Origin: Devosia naphthalenivorans
GTDB lineage: Bacteria; Pseudomonadota; Alphaproteobacteria; Rhizobiales; Devosiaceae
Assembly: GCF_003056355.1 (NCBI RefSeq)
Contig: NZ_PYVW01000016.1
Location: 61,142 to 125,141, forward strand
Reading direction: 5' to 3'
DNA length: 64,000 nucleotides
This document shows, piece after piece, positions 1-8,720 of this stretch. The notes beneath the pieces were generated by a model, which had not been told where the DNA came from, ran no database searches, and saw nothing but the letters and a program-made list of their open reading frames with translations. The position numbers and the translations under genes were made by a program. Positions within the stretch are counted from its first letter, which is position 1, and each line of letters starts with the position of its first letter.

Positions 1-2
1 AG

Positions 3-1310
3 ACGGCCATCGAAGACGCCGGGATAACAGCGGCGGATATCGCTGCAATCGGCATCACCAATCAGCGCGAGACGACGCTGATCTGGGACCGGCAGACCGG
101 CAAGCCGATCTACAACGCCATTGTCTGGCAGGACCGGCGCACGGCGGCTTATTGCGCCGAGCTGCGGCAGGCGGGGCATGAGGCGGAGGTGACCGAGAAG
201 ACCGGGTTGCTGCTCGACCCGTACTTTGCCGGTACGAAGGTGAAGTGGCTGCTCGACAATGTCGAGGGAGCGCGGAGCCGGGCCGAGGCGGGCGAGCTGG
301 CATTCGGGACGGTGGACAGCTTCCTAATCTGGCGGCTGACCGGTGGCAAGAGCCATGTGACCGATGCGACCAATGCCGGGCGGACGCTGCTGTTCGATAT
401 CGGCAGGAATGCGTGGGACGATGGACTGCTGGCGCTGCTGGACGTGCCGGCGGCGTTGCTGCCCGAGGTTAAGGATTGCGCTGATGATTTCGGGATGACG
501 GATGAAGCGCTGTTTGGCGCTGAAATCCCGATCCTGGGCGTGGCGGGGGACCAGCATGCGGCCACTATCGGGCAGGCCTGCTTCCGGCCGGGCATGCTGA
601 AATCAACCTATGGCACGGGCTGCTTTGCACTGCTCAACACCGGCGCCGACATCGTGCGCAGCCGGAACCGGCTGCTGACGACCATTGCCTATCGGCTGGA
701 CGGGAAGACCTGTTATGCGCTGGAGGGCTCGATTTTTATCGCCGGGGCTGCGGTGCAGTGGATTCGCGATGGGCTGAAGCTGGTCAAGCATGCCAGCGAG
801 ACCGGGCCGTTGGCACGGACGGCGGACCCCAGCCAGAATGTTTATATGGTGCCGGCCTTTGTGGGGCTTGGTGCGCCGTGGTGGGATGCCGATGCGCGCG
901 GTGCCATCTATGGGCTGACGCGGAACTCGGGGCCGGCGGAGATCGCCCGGGCAGCGTTGGAGGCCGTGTGCTACCAGACGCTGGACTTGCTGGATGCCAT
1001 GCGCAAGGACTGGAAGGGCGGCGGCGACACCGTCCTGCGGGTCGATGGCGGTATGGTGGCGTCGGATTGGACAATGCAGTTTCTGGCGGACGTGCTCGAT
1101 GCGCCGGTGGATCGGCCGGTGATTTTGGAAACGACAGCGCTGGGGGCGGCGTGGCTGGCGGGCTCAAAGGCTGGCGTGTGGCCGGGGATGGATGAGTTTG
1201 CCGAAGGCTGGGCGCTGGAGCGGCAGTTCGAGCCGCAGATGGATGCGGCGGAGCGGACGCGGAAGGTCAGGGGTTGGAACGATGCGGTGCGGCGGACGCT
1301 GACGGTTTAG
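3..1310 (+). CDS. glpK: Glycerol kinase, 5' end outside the window
   Basis: Glycerol kinase of the FGGY family phosphorylates glycerol to sn-glycerol-3-phosphate with ATP in the cytoplasm. The reading frame is open from the first bases of the window, so the start codon and N-terminal lobe (probably 60-70 residues) are missing. Visible family motifs are ITNQRETT, the IVWQDRRT block, GDQHAAT with the following [11 protein letters not shown] nucleotide-binding stretch, and [16 protein letters not shown] near the C-terminus. No glycerol transporter or glpD is visible downstream; the next genes run on the opposite strand. Assignment to glycerol kinase rather than xylulokinase rests on these motifs. 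Confidence 0.93.
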   Translation, partial: TAIEDAGITAADIAAIGITNQRETTLIWDRQTGKPIYNAIVWQDRRTAAYCAELRQAGHEAEVTEKTGLLLDPYFAGTKVKWLLDNVEGARSRAEAGELAFGTVDSFLIWRLTGGKSHVTDATNAGRTLLFDIGRNAWDDGLLALLDVPAALLPEVKDCADDFGMTDEALFGAEIPILGVAGDQHAATIGQACFRPGMLKSTYGTGCFALLNTGADIVRSRNRLLTTIAYRLDGKTCYALEGSIFIAGAAVQWIRDGLKLVKHASETGPLARTADPSQNVYMVPAFVGLGAPWWDADARGAIYGLTRNSGPAEIARAALEAVCYQTLDLLDAMRKDWKGGGDTVLRVDGGMVASDWTMQFLADVLDAPVDRPVILETTALGAAWLAGSKAGVWPGMDEFAEGWALERQFEPQMDAAERTRKVRGWNDAVRRTLTV

Positions 1311-1320
1311 GCCGAAGGCG

Positions 1321-1827
1321 CTATCCGTACACGCGCCAGGCGTCGAAGCTGCCGCCGGCGATCATGGCCCAGTAGAGTTTTCCGCTAGGGGCGCGGACGG
1401 CGGCGAGGCCGAATTCGGTGAATTTCTTGCTCAGCAGGGTGGAGCGATGGCCGGAGGAATTCATCCAGCCGCCAATGGTGCTGCCGAGGTCTGGGTAGCC
1501 CTTGGCGACGTTTTCGCCGACGGCGCCGAGATAGCCGGCCGCAGCGACGCGCTGGCGCAGGGTGACGCCGAGATCGTGGCTCATGGTGTTCTGCTGCGCC
1601 ATGAGGCGGGCTTGCGAGCGGGCGGCGCTTTCAAGGGCGGCATTATAGGTCCAGGGCGGCGAGCCGTTGGCAGCGCGGACGGCGTTGATGGCCGAGAGGA
1701 TTTCCGCGTCGGTCAGCGTTTCCGGGGTGCTGGCGGTTTTGGGCAGGATGGGAACGGTGCTGGCGCAGGCCGAGAGGGCAGCGGCGGAGGCCAGGACCAG
1801 GACGCTGCGGCGGGTCAAATTGGGCAT
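1321..1827 (-). CDS. CAP-domain (SCP/PR1-like) lipoprotein
   Basis: This 168-residue protein starts with a signal peptide carrying twin arginines (TRRSVLVLASAAALSACAS) and a lipobox ending at Cys21, so it is probably a lipoprotein. The rest is a bacterial CAP domain, with the ILSAINAVRAANGSPP start, an SHDLG block, GENVAKGY, and a WMNSSGHRSTLL block with the conserved His. CAP proteins of bacteria are exported and their molecular role is largely unknown. The gene lies 13 bases downstream of the kinase-like gene on the same strand, and the two may be cotranscribed. Its stop faces the end of glpK. Confidence 0.85.
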   Translation of the reverse strand: MPNLTRRSVLVLASAAALSACASTVPILPKTASTPETLTDAEILSAINAVRAANGSPPWTYNAALESAARSQARLMAQQNTMSHDLGVTLRQRVAAAGYLGAVGENVAKGYPDLGSTIGGWMNSSGHRSTLLSKKFTEFGLAAVRAPSGKLYWAMIAGGSFDAWRVYG

Positions 1828-1840
1828 GGATGGTCCGGTT

Positions 1841-2692
1841 TCAGGCCTGGTCGTAGGCGGTCAGGAGCAGCGGCAGCATGGCAAGCTGGGCGGCGATGGG
1901 TTGTTCGTCTTCGAGCGACCAGCAGGCCGATAGGGCCGCATGAGCAGCGGCCCAGCCCAGCATGCGCTTGCGGGGGAAGCCCAGGCGTTGCGAAAGGAGC
2001 TCGGACATGGCGGCGATGCGGCGCGGGTCCTTGACCAGCTCGTCCGCACCCACCGGATTGTTGATCGCGTTGGCGACCTCATAGACGGGGTCGCCAAGGA
2101 GGGCCTTGGGATCAATGGCGAGCCAGCCGCGGGGGCTGGAAATGATGTTGTCGTGGTGCAGATCGCCGTGCAGGGGCACTTGGGCGCTGGGGCGATCGAA
2201 CAAGGTCAACGCTACCCCGGCGGCGCGGGCGAAAAGGTCACGGGCCGTATAGGGCCAATTGCGAATATTGGTGGAGAACAGCGGCGCGAAATGGTCGCGC
2301 AGGGGCAACAGGTCCTGTGGCGGGTCGGTGCGTGGACGGTGCAGGAGGTTGACCACGGTCGCCAGGGCGATGGTGGCCTCGTCGTCCCGACCCTGCCGGA
2401 CTGCGTCGCCGAGCGGAATGCCATCGAGCCATTCCATGAAGAGCGTGCCGCCGTGGCGGTCGAAGACCGTGGCAGCCCCCTCCCCGCCATACCAGTTCAT
2501 CAGCTCGCCGCCACGCTGCTCATGATCGCCCTTGCCGGGCTTGAGGATTTTCAGAACTGCGTGGTTGCGACCATTCTGCTCGACCCGGAAGATCCAGCTC
2601 GTGGGGGTTTCGGCAAGAGGACTTGCCTTGGTGAGCGACCAACGGATCAGGGCGCGATTGAGCGCAGTTTCGACGGGCGACTGATTCATCAT
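1841..2692 (-). CDS. Aminoglycoside/hydroxyurea phosphotransferase-like kinase
   Basis: The 283-residue product resembles the streptomycin 6-kinase/hydroxyurea kinase family (APH(6)-like), cytoplasmic small-molecule kinases with a protein-kinase-like fold. It shows an N-terminal lobe with the conserved Lys in AVLKILKPG, the FMEWLDGIPLGD segment, the catalytic loop VPLHGDLHHDNII (Asp and Asn in HGDLHHDN) and the metal-binding LAIDPKALLGDP. The true substrate cannot be read from sequence. Chromosomal members often have no proven resistance role, so resistance should not be assumed. It begins the short leftward unit that continues into the CAP lipoprotein. Confidence 0.8.
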   Translation of the reverse strand: MMNQSPVETALNRALIRWSLTKASPLAETPTSWIFRVEQNGRNHAVLKILKPGKGDHEQRGGELMNWYGGEGAATVFDRHGGTLFMEWLDGIPLGDAVRQGRDDEATIALATVVNLLHRPRTDPPQDLLPLRDHFAPLFSTNIRNWPYTARDLFARAAGVALTLFDRPSAQVPLHGDLHHDNIISSPRGWLAIDPKALLGDPVYEVANAINNPVGADELVKDPRRIAAMSELLSQRLGFPRKRMLGWAAAHAALSACWSLEDEQPIAAQLAMLPLLLTAYDQA

Positions 2693-2908
2693 GGAGCCAT
2701 TAAAGCAGAAGGAGCGCCCGGATTCGACCGCGGTGCTGTGATGGCTGGTAAACTTGATGAAATGGTGGCGTCAACCTTTGAGTAACACTGCCGGTTTGCC
2801 CGGCAGCAACCTTAATGGCCGGAACAGGCGATTTGGAAGGGTTTCTTTACCAAACCCAGGCGCACAATGGATCTCACGCGAAGTCAGTTGGAACAAGGGG
2901 GACGGCAG

Positions 2909-3082
2909 ATGACGCAAGAGACCTTTGAAGGCGAACATGACGGGCGATTGCAGGATGTCCTCGCTGCAGATGAAGCGCGAACGGGTGTGCTGCGGCAGAT
3001 TACCAACGGCGTCGGCGGATTGTTGCTGTTGCTGGTGACGGGACTGCTGATCGTGCTGCTGGTGTTGTGGAAGTCGCCCTGA
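2909..3082 (+). CDS. Small single-pass membrane protein
   Basis: A 57-residue protein with a charged N-terminal half (TQETFEGEHDG...) and one hydrophobic helix near the C-terminus (VGGLLLLLVTGLLIVLLVLW). The start at 2909 is preferred over an upstream in-frame ATG at 2867 because an AAGGGGGAC purine stretch precedes it at good spacing. No family recognised. It stands alone between divergent and convergent neighbours. Confidence 0.55.
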   Translation: MTQETFEGEHDGRLQDVLAADEARTGVLRQITNGVGGLLLLLVTGLLIVLLVLWKSP

Positions 3083-3142
3083 GATCAGCGGACGTGCCGA
3101 AGCGCCGCCCGGGCCTCGTCGCTTATGGCGCGGGGAGAGTAG

Positions 3143-3163
3143 CCCTCGGGTCGAGCCCGAGGG
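3143..3163. repeat. GC-rich palindrome downstream of the small membrane gene
   Basis: An 8-bp perfect inverted repeat CCCTCGGG/CCCGAGGG with a 5-base loop lies between two convergent genes. There is no T-tract. Short palindromes of this type are dispersed in many alphaproteobacterial genomes. It could also help end transcription from both sides. Confidence 0.5.
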
Positions 3164-3214
3164 TGACGAGTGGTGGGTGGACTCGCCTTGAGAGTGAGTC
3201 CAACCCCGCGCCTA

Positions 3215-4762
3215 TCAGTCTTCGTCGCTGGCCATCTGCTGGAGGAGTGCGCCTTTGCCGCGGAGGCGGAAGTAGAGGGGGACGAGGAGGGCTATGGCGG
3301 CGATGATGTAGAGGGTGATGGCGATGGGGGAGCTCACCAGCACCAGGGGGTCACCCTGGCTGATGGCGAGGGCGCGGCGAAGTTGCTGTTCGGACAGGGG
3401 CCCGAGGATCAGTCCGATGACGACCGGCGCAATGGGGTAGCCGAAGCGGCGCAGGATGAAGCCCAGGATGCCGAAGGCGAGCAGGATCAGCAGTTCGAAC
3501 GAGAACGGGATGGGACCCAGCCGACCCGACATGGCGCCATTGGCACCGAGCGTGCCCAGGGTCGCGAAGGTCAGGATGCCGGCATAGAGCCAGGGTTTTG
3601 GGATGGTTAGCAGTTTCACCCATAGCCCGATCAGCGGCAGGTTGAGAACCAGCAGCATCAGATTGGCGACGAGCAGGCTGGCAACAAGCGACCAGACCAG
3701 CGGCGCGTTGTTGGTGAACAGGAGCGGGCCGGGCTGCAGGCCGAATTGCTGGAAGCCCGCAAGCATGATGGCGGCGGTCGCCGAAGTGGGAAGACCCAGC
3801 GTCAGGAGCGGCACCAGCGTGCCAGCGGCCGACGCATTGTTGGCAGCCTCGGGGCCGGCAACGCCTTCGATGGCGCCTTCGCCGAATTCTTCAGGATGCT
3901 TGGAGAGCTTGCGCTCTGCGGCATAGGAAAAGAACGTGCCGATTTCGGCGCCGCCGGCCGGCATGGCGCCGATGGGGAAACCGATAAAGGTGCCGCGCAG
4001 CCAAGCCGGCCAGGAACGTTTCCAATCCTGAGCCGTCATCCAGACGGAGCCCTTGACCGCCAGCACTTCTTCCTTGAGCGAGCTTGTGGACGAGGCGATG
4101 GCGAGCGTTTCGCCGATGGCGAACAGGGCGACGGCGAGCGTGGTAACTTCAATTCCATCGAGCAGGTCGGGAATACCGAAGGATAGGCGCGCCTGACCGG
4201 TTTGCAGGTCGATGCCGATGATACCAAGGCCAAGGCCAATAAAGAGCGCCGTGATGCCGCGCAGGGCACTGTCGCCGAACGCGGCGGAAACCGTTACAAA
4301 GGCCAGCACCATCAGCGCGAAATAATCGGCGGGTCCAAAGGCCAGGGCCGCCTTGACCACCCAGGGGGCGACAAACGCCAAGGCGAATGTGGCGATAAGA
4401 CCGGCAATGAAGGAGCCGATGGCGGCGGTGGCCAGCGCCGGACCGCCCCTGCCCTTGCGGGCCATCTTGTTGCCCTCGAGGGCGGTTACGATGGATGCGC
4501 TTTCGCCGGGTGTGTTGAGCAGGATGGAGGTGGTGGATCCGCCATACATGCCGCCATAGTAGATGCCGGCGAACATGATGAGCGAGCCGGTCGGATCGAG
4601 CCGATAGGTCACGGGAAGCAGCAGCGCGACGGTGAGCGCGGGGCCGATGCCGGGCAGCACGCCCACGGCTGTACCCAAGGTGACGCCCAACAGCGCATAA
4701 AGCAGGTTTTGCACCTGGATAGCAGCTAGAAGGCCGTCTGCCAAAAGACCGAAGGTATCCAT
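3215..4762 (-). CDS. tctA: Tripartite tricarboxylate transporter large permease TctA
   Basis: A 515-residue polytopic inner-membrane protein, the large permease of a TTT transporter that imports a carboxylate together with TctB and the periplasmic binding protein TctC. Family hallmarks are [18 protein letters not shown] near the N-terminus, [21 protein letters not shown], and the repeated inverted half ([30 protein letters not shown]). The start is placed at [10 protein letters not shown]. The longer frame would add 23 unusual residues overlapping the upstream gene. It is the last gene of tctCBA, 16 bases after tctB. The substrate (citrate, tricarballylate or other) is unknown. Confidence 0.95.
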   Translation of the reverse strand: MDTFGLLADGLLAAIQVQNLLYALLGVTLGTAVGVLPGIGPALTVALLLPVTYRLDPTGSLIMFAGIYYGGMYGGSTTSILLNTPGESASIVTALEGNKMARKGRGGPALATAAIGSFIAGLIATFALAFVAPWVVKAALAFGPADYFALMVLAFVTVSAAFGDSALRGITALFIGLGLGIIGIDLQTGQARLSFGIPDLLDGIEVTTLAVALFAIGETLAIASSTSSLKEEVLAVKGSVWMTAQDWKRSWPAWLRGTFIGFPIGAMPAGGAEIGTFFSYAAERKLSKHPEEFGEGAIEGVAGPEAANNASAAGTLVPLLTLGLPTSATAAIMLAGFQQFGLQPGPLLFTNNAPLVWSLVASLLVANLMLLVLNLPLIGLWVKLLTIPKPWLYAGILTFATLGTLGANGAMSGRLGPIPFSFELLILLAFGILGFILRRFGYPIAPVVIGLILGPLSEQQLRRALAISQGDPLVLVSSPIAITLYIIAAIALLVPLYFRLRGKGALLQQMASDED

Positions 4763-4778
4763 TACAAACGTCTTTCGA

Positions 4779-5264
4779 TCAGGGGATGAGGCGTTCGAGT
4801 GGACCGGCCGGCAGGGAGAGCTGCAGCCCACGCGAGAAGATGAACCAGATGACGAAGGCCAGAACGAACCCGATGGGCAGGGTCATCCAGAGGGGTCCAC
4901 GACCAAAGCCCTTGGCCACGAAGGCGAAGAGCACGGCGCTGCCGATGGAAAAACCGGCCCAGCCGATCAGCAGCATCTGGGCCAACAGCCCGCCGACGAC
5001 CCATAGCACGGGGCGGTAATTGATTTTTTCACGGGCCGGAAAGCTGCCGCGGAATGCCGAAAAAGCCGTGCCGATGGACAGGACGATCAAGCCGACGGCG
5101 ATGACATAAGGGAAGACCGTGGGGCCGACCTTGGCCTGAATGGGCGGTACGCGCATGAGCGAAGTCTGCCAGATGATGACGGCCGCAATGGCCGCCAGCA
5201 CCAGCGCTATGACAAACGCCGCCCCATCGGGGCGGCGCGAGAGATTGGGTTCGCCGAGGCTCAT
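4779..5264 (-). CDS. tctB: Tripartite tricarboxylate transporter small permease TctB
   Basis: A 161-residue protein with four predicted membrane helices, typical in length and pattern for TctB (DUF1468). It has an N-terminal helix after RRPDGAAF, a second around [20 protein letters not shown], and a C-terminal hairpin in [22 protein letters not shown] ending LSLPAGPLE. It partners TctA in the membrane. The start codon overlaps the tctC stop by four bases (ATGA), indicating translational coupling within tctCBA. Confidence 0.93.
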   Translation of the reverse strand: MSLGEPNLSRRPDGAAFVIALVLAAIAAVIIWQTSLMRVPPIQAKVGPTVFPYVIAVGLIVLSIGTAFSAFRGSFPAREKINYRPVLWVVGGLLAQMLLIGWAGFSIGSAVLFAFVAKGFGRGPLWMTLPIGFVLAFVIWFIFSRGLQLSLPAGPLERLIP

Positions 5265-6205
5265 TGCACGAGGCCAATGTCTTTCAGGATGGTCTCGGTG
5301 GCCGCGATGTCGCTGGCGAGCTGGGTTTCGAAGGCTTCGCCGGCGAGGTAGGTATCGACCCAGCCATTGGTTTCCAGCACCTGCTGCCAGGTGGCCGAGG
5401 TCACCAGCTTTTCGATATCGGCATTGATGGTGGCCTTCTGCTCATCAGTGAGGTCGGGAGCCGCTGCAACCATGCGCCAGTTTTCGACAACCAGATCAAC
5501 GCCGCTTTCCGACAGGGTCGGAATTTCGGAGCCTTCGAGACGCTCTGCGCCGGTGGACGCCAGGGCGCGCAGGTCACCGGACTGGATCTGGGCGTCGAAC
5601 TCGCCGAGGCCGGAGATGCCAACGGTCACCTGGCCGCCGAGCACGGCCGCAAGGGCTTCGCCGCCACCGGAATAGGCGATGTAGTTGACGGTGGTCGGAT
5701 CGACACCGACGGTCTTGGCAAAGAGCCCTGCCGCGATGTGGTCGACGCCACCAGCCGAGCCACCGGCCCAGGAGACCGAACCCGGATCGGCCTTGAGCAT
5801 GGCGACCAGATCGTCAACGGTCTGCAGTTCGGAATTGGCCGGAACCACGATCACGTCCGACTCGCCGGTGAGGCGGGCAATCGGGGTGACGTTGGCGAGC
5901 GAGACAGGCGAGCCATTGGTCAGGATGGCGCCAACCATGACGTAGCCACCGACGATCAAGGCGTTCGGGTTGCCGGTCGACTGATTGACGAACTGGGCGA
6001 GGCCAATAGTGCCGCCGGCGCCGGGTACGTTGGTGACCTGCACATTGCCCGAGATGCCTTCGGTCTGAAGCGCATTCTGCATGGCACGAGCGGTCTGGTC
6101 CCAGCCACCGCCGGGAGCGGCCGGAGCCATGATGGTGTAGTCTGCCGCAAAAGCGGGGATGGCCATTGCGCCAGTGATTGCCGCGGCCAGAAACAGCTTG
6201 TTCAT
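5261..6205 (-). CDS. tctC: Tripartite tricarboxylate transporter substrate-binding protein TctC
   Basis: A periplasmic extracytoplasmic solute receptor of the TTT/Bug family, 314 residues from MNKLFLAAAITG. It has a cleavable signal peptide ending around AFAAD. The mature part shows MAPAAPGGGWDQTAR, NVPGAGGTIGLA and SWAGGSAGGVDHIAA, all characteristic Bug-family ligand-loop segments. The start at 6205 is chosen because GGGAGGA stands just upstream of it; an in-frame ATG at 6217 lies before that ribosome site. It is first in the operon, so the promoter should lie in the 150 bases before it. Confidence 0.95.
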   Translation of the reverse strand: MNKLFLAAAITGAMAIPAFAADYTIMAPAAPGGGWDQTARAMQNALQTEGISGNVQVTNVPGAGGTIGLAQFVNQSTGNPNALIVGGYVMVGAILTNGSPVSLANVTPIARLTGESDVIVVPANSELQTVDDLVAMLKADPGSVSWAGGSAGGVDHIAAGLFAKTVGVDPTTVNYIAYSGGGEALAAVLGGQVTVGISGLGEFDAQIQSGDLRALASTGAERLEGSEIPTLSESGVDLVVENWRMVAAAPDLTDEQKATINADIEKLVTSATWQQVLETNGWVDTYLAGEAFETQLASDIAATETILKDIGLVQ

Positions 6206-6354
6206 AAGTCCTCCCATGTAACATTCGGAACGTTCTTGGCGTTCGTGATGGACACCATAGAAGGCGTCCCTGTCACCGTCCTGTCATCGCAAGCCGATCG
6301 GGCGGAGCCTTGTGCAACCGAGATTGCGCCAATCACCGGCCGATGGCAATGGCG

Positions 6355-8202
6355 CTAAGCGCTGCGGCGCGGCTGCACAGCGGCGGGGTCGCGCTTTTGA
6401 GCGAACAGCCGGAGCAGACCGGTGGTCTCTTCAAAGGAAGCCGGCCGGGAAAACAGGTAGCCCTGCCCCAGAGTGCATCCGAATGCGTCCAGCAGCGCGG
6501 CCTGGGCCGGGGTCTCGATGCCCTCGGCCACGACGCGCATATCGAGCTTGCGGGCGATGTCGATGATGGCGCCCACCAGCACATCGCCAGCCCGGTCATC
6601 GCCGAGGCGGTTCACGAAGGACCGGTCGATCTTGATGATGTCGACGGGGAAGCTCAGCAGATGGGTCAACGAGGCAAAGCCGGTGCCGAAATCATCGAGC
6701 GCCACCAGCAATCCGTGCTGGCGCAAGGCACCGACGGCCTTTGGCACCATCTGGTCGATGCCGCTCATATAGACGGCCTCGTTGACCTCGAGCACGACAT
6801 GCTTGAGCGGCACGCCGGTGCGGGCGAAGGCGTCCACTATGCGTTGCTCAAGGTCGCCGCGCTGGAAATCACCGGTGGTGACGTTGATCCCTACGTGCTG
6901 GAAATCCATGCCCAGATCGAGCCAGGCACGAACGTCCCTGGCGACCTGGTCCAGCATCTGTCCGGTCATCTGATAGGCTATGCGCGGATCGGACAGGCCC
7001 GCGTGGAATTCACTGGCCTCGGCGATACGGCCATCGGGCATGCGCATGCGGGCCAGGGCTTCAACGCCGATGATCTCGGAGGTGTCCAGCCTGACGACGG
7101 GCTGGTAATAGGGCAGGATACGCCCTTCGAGCATGGCTTGGTCGAGGTTGCGCACCATCCGCACGCGTTCGAGCATGGATGTGCGCAGATCGGGCGAGAA
7201 ACGGACATAGCCGCCGCGGCGCATTTCCTTGGCATGATAGAGTGCGAAGTCGGCATTCTGGCAGAGGGACGCCCCATCGGCACCGTCATCGCCAAAGAGA
7301 GCGCCGCCAACGGTGATATGGGGATCAAGGGTCTGGTCTCCTGCCTTGATCGGGCCACGTACGGCCGCGAGCATGGCGGTGGCGGCCTTGCCGAGATCCA
7401 TGGCATCGCGGCAATCGGCAACCAGGACGGCGAATTCATCGCCGCCGAGCCGGCAGGCGGTGAGCCGCGGATCGCTGCCGGCAATGCGCTCGGCTATGGT
7501 GCGAATCAGCATGTCGCCAAAGCCATGGCCGACCGTGTCATTTACCGCCTTGAGGTGGTCGATATCCACCAGCAGCAAGCCAAAGCGCTCCTTGCGGGCG
7601 ATGCTGGTGGCAAGCAGGCCATTGAAATGGCCGCGATTGGGCAGGCCCGTCAGCGCGTCGAAATAGGCGAGACGATGGTTGCGTTCGCGGACCTGATCGT
7701 TCTCGATGGCGATGGCGCAGAGATGGACGCAGGTTTGAACGATGCTGCGTTCCATGTCGTCCGGGGCGCGGCTGGTGCGATAGTAGAAGGCGAAGGTGGC
7801 GACGGGCTGCCCGTCCTGGTCAAGGATGGGGCTTGACCAGCAGGCCCGCAAGCCAAGTGGCTGTGTCAGATGGCGGAAATCCTCCCAGAGCGGATCGGTG
7901 TCGATGTCGCAGACGACGACCGGCTCGCGCCGGAAGGCCGCCGTACCACACGAGCCGGCCTTGGGGCCCATCTGCAAACGGTCGATGGCGCTGGAGTAAG
8001 ATTGCGGCAGGCTGGGCGCCGCCAGGGGATGAAGCAATCCATCGGCATCCACGGTCAGGATGGAACAGATGACGCCGGGCGCCAGGGCTTCGGCGCGGCG
8101 GCATAGCAGATCCGCGACCGCCGCCAGACCTGTTCCGCAGGCAACAGCCTCCAGGACCTCGGTCTGTAAACGCAACAGGGCTCCGGTATCGCCAGCATTC
8201 AT
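6355..8202 (-). CDS. GAF-GGDEF-EAL cyclic-di-GMP signalling protein
   Basis: A soluble 615-residue protein with an N-terminal GAF sensor domain (about residues 15-165), a GGDEF diguanylate cyclase domain with intact RLGGDEF (near residue 255), and a C-terminal EAL phosphodiesterase domain starting at the GVEALARM motif (near 382). The EAL catalytic pattern looks complete, with LEVNEAVY, LDDFGTGFASL, IKIDRSFV and AEGIETPAQ. Both activities are therefore possible. No membrane segments are seen. The start at 8202 (MNAGDTG) is chosen because GAGG lies 9 bases before it; TTG at 8229 is an alternative. It would tune c-di-GMP in the cytoplasm. Confidence 0.9.
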   Translation of the reverse strand: MNAGDTGALLRLQTEVLEAVACGTGLAAVADLLCRRAEALAPGVICSILTVDADGLLHPLAAPSLPQSYSSAIDRLQMGPKAGSCGTAAFRREPVVVCDIDTDPLWEDFRHLTQPLGLRACWSSPILDQDGQPVATFAFYYRTSRAPDDMERSIVQTCVHLCAIAIENDQVRERNHRLAYFDALTGLPNRGHFNGLLATSIARKERFGLLLVDIDHLKAVNDTVGHGFGDMLIRTIAERIAGSDPRLTACRLGGDEFAVLVADCRDAMDLGKAATAMLAAVRGPIKAGDQTLDPHITVGGALFGDDGADGASLCQNADFALYHAKEMRRGGYVRFSPDLRTSMLERVRMVRNLDQAMLEGRILPYYQPVVRLDTSEIIGVEALARMRMPDGRIAEASEFHAGLSDPRIAYQMTGQMLDQVARDVRAWLDLGMDFQHVGINVTTGDFQRGDLEQRIVDAFARTGVPLKHVVLEVNEAVYMSGIDQMVPKAVGALRQHGLLVALDDFGTGFASLTHLLSFPVDIIKIDRSFVNRLGDDRAGDVLVGAIIDIARKLDMRVVAEGIETPAQAALLDAFGCTLGQGYLFSRPASFEETTGLLRLFAQKRDPAAVQPRRSA

Positions 8203-8376
8203 CTGCATCAGCCTCAGGTCAGGCTGCAAGAATAGCGCCGCTGGATGAAGGCTCGGTTCCGCGGATGGTTAAGGTTTTGTGAGCCGCGCTAACCGGTCGT
8301 TAGCGACGACTCAGGGACAGCGCTACAGCAACCAGAGCGTTTCGGGAGCGTTCCCAACCTTTGCATGGAGGATTTC

Positions 8377-8604
8377 ATGACCAAGACCCCCTGCCCGATC
8401 ACTGGCGATCCTGCCCAAATTCGTGCCAGGACAGCCGACTACACCGAATTTGATTGCTCCCGATGCGGCGTGTTCCGCATCAGCGACGCCGCGATGGCGC
8501 TGGCTGGAGACAATCCGGAGACGCTGGCGGAGGCTTTGGCCGTGGCGAGAAGTGCTGCTGGAGAGGGCGAGACGCCGATCATCGACAATGTGGTCAGCGG
8601 TTGA
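8377..8604 (+). CDS. Small cysteine-containing hypothetical protein
   Basis: A 75-residue protein with CPITGDPA and FDCSRCG, suggesting a small metal-binding or redox module at the N-terminus. A helical, alanine-rich remainder follows. GGAGGA immediately precedes the chosen ATG at 8377 and argues against the ATG at 8365. No family recognised. It stands alone. Confidence 0.6.
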   Translation: MTKTPCPITGDPAQIRARTADYTEFDCSRCGVFRISDAAMALAGDNPETLAEALAVARSAAGEGETPIIDNVVSG

Positions 8605-8720
8605 AAATGACCTTCTGTTGCCATCCACGACCCGCTGACCGGCGGCTACGGACAAGCCCCATAGCCCGCTGCGGCTAATCGTTTGGCTTATTCCGCGCCA
8701 TAGGGGCTTGTGAGAGCGTT

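Noticed and set aside
6310..7836. Long plus-strand frame of 508 codons
   Set aside because: Antisense shadow of the GAF-GGDEF-EAL gene, whose motifs are all on the minus strand.
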